DNA from: Viridothelium virens
Taxonomy: Eukaryota; Ascomycota; Dothideomycetes; Trypetheliales; Trypetheliaceae
DNA length: 64,000 nt
NCBI GenBank assembly: GCA_010094025.1
Contig: ML991776.1
Location: forward strand, 1 to 64,000
Reading direction: 5' to 3'
Shown here: positions 55,726-64,000 of the stretch, one piece after another
Numbering within the stretch: position 1 is the stretch's first letter
Layout of the letters: every line of letters starts with the position of its first letter
Notes under the pieces: model-generated
The model's input: only the letters and a program-made list of their open reading frames with translations
Database searches by the model: none
What the model was told of the DNA's origin: nothing
Translations under genes and position numbers: made by a program

Positions 55726-56649
55726 CTTCGAGAAAAGAACGGCCACGAATCCTTCTGGAAAATATCATGCTTCATCAATGAGCTCGAACATCTTATCGAG
55801 TACTTAGGTAGGAACACGGTCCCGTGGGGACGAGAAAGTATCACGTATACGGCCATAGCTTTGGTGAATTGCTGCTGGCAAATTTTGCCGCCACGAATCC
55901 TGGGGGACTAGAGCGAATGATTATTGCGGCGGCACCGGCGTCTGCGGGATTGCACCAACAGGGTTTGTTGGCGTTGAGAACCACACTTCGGAAGGATACA
56001 TAGGACACGATTGTTCGATGTGAAAGAGAGGGTAAACATGATTCTCAGGAATACGAAGGAGCGCATGATCCGACGGTGCATGGAACACCGAAATTGCAAG
56101 CGGGTTAGGACCTCGCATTGCGATTGCCAATGCGCGCTTCGGCTTGGGTGGGGATCGTTAGAGTTCGACATCCGGGGGAGTCTGCGAAACTGATCAGCTC
56201 TCGACGAAGCTCCTAGGATCAAATCCGAGACATCCATGATAACCGCTCAAAATTATGAGATGTGAGACTCGGCCATCGTGCTTTTCTTCCAACTTATACC
56301 CAGGGTAGGGTGGGTTAATTTGGAAAACGCTAGCCATATGGCGCACTGTGAGCAAAGGGAGAGATACATGGAGCTTATTGAACAGTCCATGAAGGGTTAA
56401 AAATTCCATTAATACAAGTTTGTTAGCCCTCGCTGCGTCCGCGTCGATGCTTCTTTATTTTTTTCCACATCAGCCAAGCAACCACAAAATGCCATTACCC
56501 ACATGCAAGTGGTGTGGCATTTGACGAGAATGTGCCGGGGGATTCTTCCGGGTCAATCCTACTCTTGCTAGAATAGTTCAAGCGTCGATGCTTGACCTTG
56601 CTACCAACAGCTAAAATGTATGTACTGTGAAGTAGATTATCCACAACAA
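55726..56649. other. Intergenic with several short minus-strand ORFs
   Basis: Short open frames at 55921-56130 and 56194-56409 on the minus strand read as plausible protein in places (for example HALLRIPENHVYPLFHIEQS). They cannot be joined into a gene and have no known domain. I call nothing here. Confidence 0.35.
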
Positions 56650-57996
56650 TTAGAAATGCAACTCATCCTGCGGCTGATTATTATTTAGCACTCTTAACGA
56701 TGACCCTCTCCATGCAGGACCGATTTGGCGATTGGCTTCTTGAGCCAGTGTATTGGTTCTTCCCTGCTCACCAGCAAAATTTTCACTCCCTGGTAACTCA
56801 GCGATAGGAGGCATCTCCTCCTTCCTCGTAACCGGACTTCCCTCGAGTTCACTCCGCAGAGGCCACGCCGCTGCAGGCCGTACGTCAGCTTCCGGCACCA
56901 TCTGCCCGTTCTCGTCCCGCACCGTAGGCGCTCTGGATGGTGCACCAATAGGCTTCTTCTCTGATGGCTCTGATTTGGACGGCTCTGGTTCGAAGGGCGC
57001 TGGTTGTGACGGCGTTTTGCCATTCTCGCTGTCGCCACTCTCTTTTTCGTGCGACGGGCGTCGTCGACGCTTACGGCGTATTAAGAAGAATATTGCTACT
57101 AAGACGAGGAAGATCAATCCGCCGATTCCGGCGCCAACACCAATGCCAATTTTGGCTCCTGGGCTGAGCCCTGAGCTTGTGTTGCCGCTTGAGGACGTGC
57201 TAGCGCTATTGCTTCCGCCGGTACTGACGGCTGAAGAGATCGTAGAGGGCGCAATGGTGACTGACGAAGTGACTGTCCTGCCGCTTGATGTGAAGGCTGA
57301 GATTGAAGTCCTTCCAGAAACTGTCGAAACTGCTTTTGTAGAAGTTGGACCAGACGTAGGAGAACTCGAGCTTCGTGCATTAGAGGAACTACCAGATGCG
57401 CTGGTGCTAGCAGAATCGGAGCTTCCTGACGGTGCGGCCGATCCAGATGCTAGGACAGATGAAGGAATATGGCCATCGAGGAATTGGATACTCTGTCCGG
57501 TGCTTTGTGGTAGCGAGCATATGTTTGCAAGGCTGGCCGAGTCGCTGAATGCTATTGTAGCTGACGACGCAACGGTGCAGCTGCAATATGCGCCTGGCTG
57601 GAGAGTCGAGGGATTTCCCTTCTGCGAGCAGATTGCCCACTCGCCATTGCTGTTGTCGCACAATGTGAGGGCGACCCATGGCTGGGCTAAGAGGGGTCAG
57701 TCAATACTCTCTATCAGACTTGGTCTTGCTAGTATTCGCTCACCGACTACTTTCTTCGGACAAGTTATGTCTGCGTAGTTTGGGTCTGTACACCCAGCCC
57801 AGTATGTCAAATAGCTACCGTAGCCAGTACCGTGAAATCCGAAGCACGCATTGTCAGCTAGACATTTGTCGCCTGCTCCGCAGCATGTCTGATAACCAAA
57901 CGCATCATTCCCGCACGGAATAAAGCTGCCGTCCAACTTTTGCCCAGGCGCGGTATAGCACGTGCCATTGCTGACATAGTCGTTTGGATTACTCAT
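56650..57996 (-). CDS. Cys-rich single-pass membrane protein, sensor-like, 429 aa
   Basis: Fungal surface protein of unknown function. Exons are 57996-57744 and 57686-56650. The N-terminal ~130 residues hold a conserved Cys pattern: NDYVSNGTCYTAPGQKLDG, IPCGNDAFGYQTCCGAGDKC, ACFGFHGTGYG, AGCTDPNYADITCP, then CDNSNGEWAICSQ and PGAYCSC. A Ser/Thr-rich stalk follows, then a membrane helix (IGIGVGAGIGGLIFLVLVAI) with RRKRRRR on the inner side and a Pro/Glu-rich cytosolic tail. There is no obvious cleaved signal peptide, which is usual for this group as I remember it. The layout (extracellular Cys domain, glycosylated stalk, single helix, tail) resembles wall-stress sensors, but the domain is not WSC. 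A 341-codon plus-strand ORF over the same DNA is its antisense shadow. Confidence 0.8.
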
Positions 57997-59131
57997 TGTA
58001 GCAAATGCATCAAAGCGGCATTGCGATGCATCGCCAAATCGTAACTCGTATAGAGACAAACGAGAGGTAGAAATGATAGCTCGACAGCAAGAAATTGAAA
58101 CGGAATGACGTACGGCAGGGGCAAGTAGCGGATGGTATGGCATAGCATGGCATTCTTACATCATGGGAAGGATACCTACCATGTCAATAGGTCAACTTCC
58201 TTCACCAATGAGAGGGCTTACATGTTCTGCCGTCGCGAAACTTGAAAGTTCCACGATCTCCAGTGGATCGGCATGGGGAAGTTCAAATTCCCATCCATCC
58301 CATGCATTTCGCTTAACAAACCTTGCTCTTCATGCACCCATGGGTGCGCTCCCCGACGTAATTGGTACCTCATCAGATCATGCACCAGGCTGTGCAACCA
58401 TGACATTCTCATTCGCACGCGACAACAGAAAGAGATCTAAAACCTCGTCAAGAGATCCACCCCAAGTTCAGCACCGCATAAAAGCGTCCAATACTGCGTG
58501 GTCGAACACATCCGTCTCTCTCCAATGCGCGAATATACCCCTAGCGGCAATTGCACCGCCACCCGGGTGCCAATTGCCCTTCTTGCCACCAACAAGGTGG
58601 CGAAAGATGCGCCTGCACCGTGTTAGGAGGTTCACATCCGGTGAATTGTGAAATACGTCGGAATAGAAGAGTGGCGACGATATATGGTAAGAGGAATCTG
58701 CTCCGATATGCGCTGAAGTTCGTCTTCCAGAAGAGCGCAACGCTTTCGCAAGGACAGAAAGGCATCGTCTGTGCTGATGACGGTCAATCAAATTGCGTCC
58801 CAGTAAGCTTAGAGACATTAGAGGGGTTCGGTCTCCGGTAGGAGTCTCTTTCACTATGAAAGCTGTATATTGAACATGTCAACATGATGAAACCTGTGAT
58901 GCCACAATAGATACAATACTTGTTCATCCAGGGAAAAGCTAAGCTAGGCGCTGGAAGTTTCAGATTTATGTGATGACTAAGCTCGAGGCATCGGCCTCAA
59001 TGAACGAGTTGGGAACGATGACGTAGGTCGTCAATCAATCCAAGAGGTCATCCTCGAGTCCCGCGGCTTTTTTACCAAACACATTTATCATTCTGCAAGT
59101 CGATAACCTACAGTCCGAAACAGCTTCCAAC
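57997..59131. other. Divergent intergenic region, competing short ORFs
   Basis: Open frames at 58163-58651 (+) and 58468-58854 (-) overlap in opposite directions. Alternative minus-strand frames also read plausibly, so none can be chosen. No domain is seen. Confidence 0.35.
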
Positions 59132-59511
59132 ATGTCTTCTAATAGTGAAAATCCGGGCCTTGTCTCCGGCCATGCACAGTATGTCAAGGGCGCAGCAGTC
59201 GTACGTCTCCTCCCCAACTTCTTGCAGCATTCGCACCTCTCCTTCCTTTCCCGCACATCGTGGCATATTGCGTATCGCGTACTAAAAGATATTGCGCCAA
59301 TCTATAGTCTGCCGTCGGCTCGGTAACAGGCTCCGAATCATGGCAACAGTCCGGCGAACAGCAGAAAGAGCAAGGTGTAAACGAGATGAAAGCTGCTGGC
59401 GAAGCGAGAGACCCACAAAGTCAGGGCTTTGGCAAGGTTGAGGAGCTGGCTGGAAAAGCGGCAGGCTGTGAGGGGATGGAGAACGAGGGTGCGGCAAGCA
59501 AGAAAGAATAG
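59132..59511 (+). CDS. CsbD-like small stress protein, 90 aa
   Basis: Small hydrophilic protein of the CsbD-like group, in fungi often annotated as mismatched base-pair and cruciform DNA-binding (Hmp1-type). Exons are 59132-59200 and 59308-59511, with a GTACGT donor and CTATAG acceptor, closing in frame at 90 residues. The sequence starts NSENPGLVSGHAQYVKGAAV and continues SAVGSVTGSESWQQSGEQQK, EQGVNEMKAAGEARDPQ, FGKVEELAGKAAGCEGM, matching the repeated charged helix pattern of the family. No signal or membrane segment. Expression is typically stress-induced in relatives; here that is inference only. The 107-nt intron keeps this gene from showing as one ORF. Confidence 0.78.
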
Positions 59512-59906
59512 CTTGAGATGGTTGTTGGAAACGCATTCCTACACCCACAAAGTCGAACGAGCCTAAGTGCCGCTCGGAGTCTTCGGTGCGATCGAGTCAA
59601 CCGTAGCGAAATTCTGTTTTCGCCCTTGTCACAATTTGTCATGATATCTCCGATACAGATGCGTTGTATGTCAGATCAGGTCTCCATCTTAGAGCGTTGA
59701 CAAAAATGGACATTACATACTGCAGATCGCCCTGCCTGATTGACAAAAATATTGATGCTCATTGCTTATTATCTTAATTTACACGCCTTTACAGTGTACA
59801 GATCATTTGCCATGTTTTTCATAGTCCCGTGTTTGATATATACATTTCTTCGTTTTTCCAATCGTATCCAATAATTACAGAATTCTAAAATCATGTTTCA
59901 TCAACA
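59512..59906. other. Convergent intergenic region, no gene seen
   Basis: 3' regions of the CsbD-like (+) and lipase (-) genes; AT-rich towards 59780-59900. Confidence 0.5.
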
Positions 59907-61310
59907 TCAAGACGTCGCATACGCCATCAAGGCCGGCTCATTAAACATCTTAGGCTCGTAGATCAACACACTAACGGCCGAAATTAAGAGAGCTCCAGTC
60001 GTTTGCAGCACTTGCGCCAGACTCAAACCTGGAGCCACCACCTCTTGGCACACAGTTCCCAAATTCAATCTGCTTGGCTCTCCCGGACCTGAATGGGTAA
60101 GAGCATCCACAGCAAGCGCGTAGCCTAAAGCATTGAAGAGCGTTCCTGCATGGTCGTAAACACCGCCTGCCGGCTGTCCGTTGCAAACCACCTGAAGCTC
60201 GTTGTTCGACACGCCGACATTGCGTGCATCATTTATGTACGCAGATGCACCTGTTCCCTGCTGAGGTTCGACGATCTCGTCGGTCGCGGAGTAGATGGTG
60301 GTTGTCGGCACGTAGGCAGAGTCACCCCCATTCTCTCGAAGCCGGGCGACGAATTTGGAGTTGTATTCTTGCTGAATGACGGCAGGAACGCAGGGCAGCT
60401 CGGGGAGGTACGGACATAGAATGTATGCAAGTTCGGTGCCATGGAAGTCGGGAGAGAAGGATATGAAGTCGCTCACGACATTCCTCGTGGAAGGCCAGTA
60501 CTTGAGGGCCCATTGTGTATCCAGGTTACCCTGACTCCATGCAAGTACAGAAACATTCTTGTTGCCTGAAATACCAGAAATATAATTGATAGCGTAAGCC
60601 ACGTATTCAGCATTCACCTGCACATCGCCAAGCAACTGCCCTGGAATGTTCAGCCAGACTGGATCAGCATAGGAGACTCCCGTTAACAAAGGGATGTAGT
60701 TTTCGCTAAAAGTCTCATATCCCGTATTGCCAGTCCCAGGAACGAGGATGGCAGGAGGCTTCTGTCCGTAGGTAAAGCCAGGAGGAATGTAAATGACTTG
60801 GCGCAGCTGGGCTTCAGTCAAGGAATATGGAGCGTCCGTCGATTGTTTCTTCGGGTAAACAGCACTTGAAGGGGCTCTCAAATTCACGTTAGTTTCTGAG
60901 TTGGGGCCGATAAGGTTGAGGTCATTGACGATTCCACTGATACTATTCACGAAGTTTGAGGGTAGGAAGTCATTGGCGATTAACTGGACAACATTCTCGA
61001 AGAAAGATCCCTGTGATGGAGATGGGGAAGTGGCGCTGTTGATGATCGAAATGGCCTGTGGAACTGAAGTAGGCGTAGCTGTAGGCGCGACTTGTTCGAG
61101 TGCTGTGACTAAATCATGAAATAGCGAAGACGCTACAGCCGAATCGGAGGCCACGCCAGTAGCTGCGCTGCCGAGGATGCTGCTGATTTCGGTGACAACA
61201 CTAGTAACCACCTGCCTCTTCTCAACTTGAATTTCGGCAGGAGATGGAGCAGAAGACGAAATGTGAACGAGTGAAACGCTCGTAAAGAGCATACGAAAAA
61301 TTCCCTTCAT
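59907..61310 (-). CDS. Secreted CalB-type lipase, 467 aa
   Basis: Alpha/beta-hydrolase of the Candida antarctica lipase B group, hydrolysing esters and triglycerides outside the cell. Start is ATG 61310; the frame is open a little upstream without ATG. A hydrophobic signal (IFRMLFTSVSLVHISSS) is followed by a Lys-Arg site (VEKRQ) that suggests pro-peptide cleavage, then about 140 residues of Ser/Thr/Ala-rich pro-region. The core contains AILVPGTGNTGYETFSENYI (oxyanion region), VSVLAWSQGNLDTQWALKYW (nucleophile Ser in WSQGN), ISFSPDFHGTELAY, IYSATDEIVEPQ (acid Asp) and GGVYDHAGTLFNAL (His). All three catalytic residues align with those of CalB. The C-terminal MFNEPALMAYA also matches the family end (EPDLMPYA). 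Confidence 0.9.
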   Translation of the reverse strand: MKGIFRMLFTSVSLVHISSSAPSPAEIQVEKRQVVTSVVTEISSILGSAATGVASDSAVASSLFHDLVTALEQVAPTATPTSVPQAISIINSATSPSPSQGSFFENVVQLIANDFLPSNFVNSISGIVNDLNLIGPNSETNVNLRAPSSAVYPKKQSTDAPYSLTEAQLRQVIYIPPGFTYGQKPPAILVPGTGNTGYETFSENYIPLLTGVSYADPVWLNIPGQLLGDVQVNAEYVAYAINYISGISGNKNVSVLAWSQGNLDTQWALKYWPSTRNVVSDFISFSPDFHGTELAYILCPYLPELPCVPAVIQQEYNSKFVARLRENGGDSAYVPTTTIYSATDEIVEPQQGTGASAYINDARNVGVSNNELQVVCNGQPAGGVYDHAGTLFNALGYALAVDALTHSGPGEPSRLNLGTVCQEVVAPGLSLAQVLQTTGALLISAVSVLIYEPKMFNEPALMAYATS

Positions 61311-62124
61311 CCTTTTGAAGACGCTGAACAAAAACCAAAAGGACTCGGTCGGAGCTTCAATGGTTGAAGACAGCGCATAGCTTACATTTTATAGCCGCAG
61401 CTTCGGGATGATATACACTTTGTCTCCCTGGGCAGATCTATCGCGACTTCTCCGAAGTTGTGCAGTCGGGACTTTGCAGTGTATCCGAAAAGGTTTAGGT
61501 CAAGGAACGGTTTCCTCACCAACATCACTATTGACTGCTAAAACGCGCCAGAACCAGATTTGAGAGGCCCACGAGTCCGCCAATGATCTCATGAGCTGTG
61601 ACACGGCGGGAAGATTTACCATTCACGTCTTTTATTGCCGATTGAGACGCATGAGAACGGTAGAACACGAGAATGCCACACACCATTAGATCGGAAAGTG
61701 GTCACTTGCCTCGGTAAAGTAGGAAAAAGGAATGCATTCACTTCAAGGCCTAAGCAAGATCATCGCCTTGTGTGATGGGACTAAGAGCCATCCAGGCTGA
61801 ATTATATTTGTCTTTGGCGCGTTCTCTGCAGTGCTGACGCGACATAGGACTAGAGGCCGAACGGAGCTAAGTGAAATCAAATTAAGGTATGTAGATCGCC
61901 GCGGCAGCATGCAGGAAAGGAGGCCAAGCCCTAAATTATCCCAGCTTCACCGGCTACTCGACAGCCGTGACGTACCGGGGTTGGCGCCAGTGGCCCCGCA
62001 GAACGTCGGATGTCGTGGTGGCGATGAGTGGAGATGATGGCGGGATCAAGGCAATCCTTCTAGGAAACATCGGTCTTTTATCGATATTCATTGAGCCAAC
62101 TTGTGGACAGTTTCCAGTTCAAGC
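61311..62124. other. Divergent intergenic region between lipase and epoxide hydrolase
   Basis: Shared promoter space of about 810 bp. It contains one CCTCGG hexamer (61709-61714), the core bound by FarA/FarB-type regulators. No ORF is supported. Confidence 0.5.
61709..61714 (+). promoter_or_regulatory. Candidate Far-type binding hexamer CCTCGG
   Basis: CCTCGG is the reported core of Aspergillus FarA/FarB binding. It lies 395 bp upstream of the lipase start and 411 bp upstream of the epoxide hydrolase start. A hexamer is expected in this space by chance about 0.4 times, so support is weak. Confidence 0.25.
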
Positions 62125-63875
62125 ATGGCTCCGACACCGTTCCAGATCTCCGTTCCGGACGAGAAGTTGCAGCAGCTAAAGGCCAAGCTAGAATTGGCTA
62201 CTTTTCCAGATGAACTGGACGATGCCGGATGGTCATATGGATCGCCTCTCTCGGATGTGAAGAGGCTCGTTGCTCACTGGAGGGACAACTTTGACTGGAG
62301 AAAAGCTGAAGCGAGGCTCAATCAGCTTCCTCAGTTCAAGACAAAGGTGTCCGTGGATGGGTTTGGTGAATTGGACATCCATTTTGTTCATCAACGCAGT
62401 GATGTTGATGGGGCTGTTCCTCTGCTATTTTGTCACGGCTGGGTAATGCAGTTCCGTCCTATCATTTTGGTCAATCATAAAATACCCGTTTCTCTTCACA
62501 CGTCTCTAATAAAGAATATTACTTCTCAATCTTGAAGAAGAAATTATTTCCTGTATCTATATGTGTTTCAAATGCTTGTGTTCAGTCATCTACTTCCGTC
62601 CCAGTTGTAGCTTCGTTCTAGTCGCCTCGGGCTTACAAACCACAGCCTGGTAGTTTCGACGAAGTCTCCAAACTCCTGTCTCTCCTAAAAGGCGATAGCA
62701 AATCACCGGCCTTCCACGTCGTCGCTCCATCTCTGCCCAACTTTGGCTTCTCAGAAGGTGTCAAGAAGAAAGGCTTTGCTGTTCCCAAATATGCAGAAAC
62801 CCTCCACAAACTCATGCTCCAACTCGGCTATGACAAATACGGTATGTATCTCCCCAACTCTTCTCTCCCCATCTCTCATCTCCCCGTCTCCTCCCATCTC
62901 ACCAGTCCCCTCCACAGTAACCCAAGGCGGCGACTGGGGCTGGTTCATCACCCGCCTCATCGCGCTGCACTACCCCTCCCACAGCCTGGCCCACCACGTC
63001 AACATGGTGCGACCAATCTCCGCCCCCTCCTTCACCTCGCACCCACTGCTCGCGCTGCAGCACGCACTGACGCCGTACTCCGCGCGCGAGCAGCGCGACC
63101 TCGCGCGCGGCGCCTGGTTCCGCAGCCAGGGCTGGGGCTACGGCGCCATCCAGTCGACCAAGCCGCAGACGCTCGGCTACAACCTCGCGGACTCACCCGT
63201 CGGCCTGCTCGCCTGGATCTACGAGAAGCTGCATGATTGGACGGATGACTATCCCTGGACCGACGACGAGGTGTGTGCGTGGGTGAGCATCTATTGGTTT
63301 AGCGCGGCGGGGCCGGCGGCCAGTGTGCGCATTTATTATGAGAGTCAGCATGAGGGCGGAGTGGATGGGAATATGGCGAGTCGGCTGAGGCCGGGGCGGT
63401 GGATTCCGCATGCGAAGGTGGGCTTGTTGTATTGTCCGAAGGAGTTGGATCCATCGCCTAGGTGAGTCTTTCCGTGCGTGCCACGTGCAGATATGATGGT
63501 TGTGTGTGAGGTCTGGATCTAATGAGGCGTGATGTTAGGACCTGGGGCCGCACGCTCGGGCATGTTGTGCATGAGAAGGAGCTGGAGCATGGCGGTCACT
63601 TTGCCGCTTGGGAGCACCCAGAAGAGCTTGCTGGAGCGCTGAATGAGATGTTTGGAAGGAGTAAGTCGTATGACCTGAAAATGGGCTGAGCGGCGTAGTT
63701 CTGCGGCACGAGCGCTTGCCGCATTCAAGTGTCATGACCGGCCGCTGAGCTGCTGTTCCTCGCCCCTCTTCGCTTGCATGTTGCACAGAGACTCATGACT
63801 GACGGTTTAGCAGACGGCCCATGCTTTGGCATTGTCCCGGGCAGGAATGGATATGCCACTCGTGCTTCTCTGTAA
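62125..63875 (+). CDS. Epoxide hydrolase, microsomal-type alpha/beta-hydrolase, 414 aa
   Basis: Converts epoxides to diols; fungal members act on xenobiotics and on epoxy fatty acids, including cutin monomers. Exons are 62125-62442, 62646-62841, 62918-63461, 63539-63660 and 63811-63875. The EHN N-terminal domain is clear ([53 protein letters not shown]). Then come [18 protein letters not shown] (oxyanion HGWPG), [13 protein letters not shown] and [13 protein letters not shown] with the nucleophile Asp. The lid Tyr region includes [19 protein letters not shown], and the catalytic His is in [15 protein letters not shown]. Intron 1 is 203 nt. The last acceptor is a tandem TAGCAG, so two products differing by one residue are possible. 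The gene is divergent from the lipase. Confidence 0.9.
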
Positions 63876-64000
63876 GGTGGGTTGAAGATGCCTTGGGGAA
63901 CATATGGGAGTGGAAGATTGCACTTGTATTACATATATCACGTTTGATTGCAGCGAAGAAGGTGGAGGCTGTTGAAAGAATGGTCTTATTGATTTGATGG

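Noticed and set aside
56753-57778. 341-codon plus-strand ORF over the Cys-rich membrane protein
   Set aside because: Antisense shadow created by Ser/Thr-rich codon use. It crosses the minus-strand intron and has no recognisable domain.
58163-58854. Overlapping ORFs on both strands between the membrane protein and CsbD genes
   Set aside because: At least three frames look protein-like and none can be preferred, which suggests chance.
1-64000. Search for transposons, LTR elements, CRISPR arrays, rRNA and viral remnants
   Set aside because: No transposase, reverse transcriptase, capsid, terminal repeat or array pattern was recognised on either strand.

Overview
The window reads as chromosomal DNA of a filamentous ascomycete (Pezizomycotina; Dothideomycetes is my best guess, by inference only). 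The evidence is monocistronic genes on both strands, short introns (about 48-80 nt) with GT-AG borders and CTAAC/CTGAC-like branch points, and family content typical of these fungi: a FarA/CTF1-type Zn2Cys6 regulator, a HeLo-domain protein, CsbD-like and GPI-anchored surface proteins, DHA1/DHA2 transporters, and cell-wall and lipid hydrolases. I see no bacterial operons, rRNA, tRNA, CRISPR array, transposase or LTR element.

Layout. 1-5.5 kb: 5' part of a secreted pectinesterase, a short hypothetical gene, a three-exon gene for a 75-residue glycine-rich protein, and a class II aldolase. 5.5-12.5 kb: a 7-kb stretch with no gene I can support. 12.5-21.5 kb: a bZIP factor, a six-exon CIA30-domain gene, a DHA1 drug-type transporter and an F-box protein. 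22-31 kb: a secreted agmatinase-type ureohydrolase, a 14-TM DHA2 transporter, a ClC chloride/proton exchanger and an ethanolamine kinase. 31.7-41 kb: the FarA/CTF1-like regulator, a Mob/phocein protein and the Paf1-complex subunit Leo1. 41-52.5 kb: a HeLo-pseudokinase protein, a GPI-anchored Ser/Thr-rich protein, Mediator subunit 16, an Hst3/Hst4-type sirtuin and a PI-PLC X-domain protein. 52.8-64 kb: a zincless Fpg DNA glycosylase, a Cys-rich single-pass membrane protein, a CsbD-like protein, a CalB-type lipase and an epoxide hydrolase.

Most genes are ordinary housekeeping or accessory genes without cluster logic. A loose theme of lipid and plant-surface use links the pectinesterase, the FarA/CTF1-type regulator (this family controls fatty-acid and cutin catabolism), the CalB-like lipase and the epoxide hydrolase. 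Exon structures were built by hand from splice signals, reading-frame closure and family alignment from memory. All multi-exon models listed close in frame.

The most unusual signals are: (1) at least ten genes carry a C-rich to G-rich strand-skew switch, always C on the left and G on the right of the + strand whatever the gene direction; (2) a HeLo pore-forming-type domain fused to a degenerate kinase; (3) an in-frame 66-nt intron directly after Met-Pro-Glu in the Fpg gene; (4) a GC-AG intron and a predicted C-terminal membrane anchor in the CIA30 gene.
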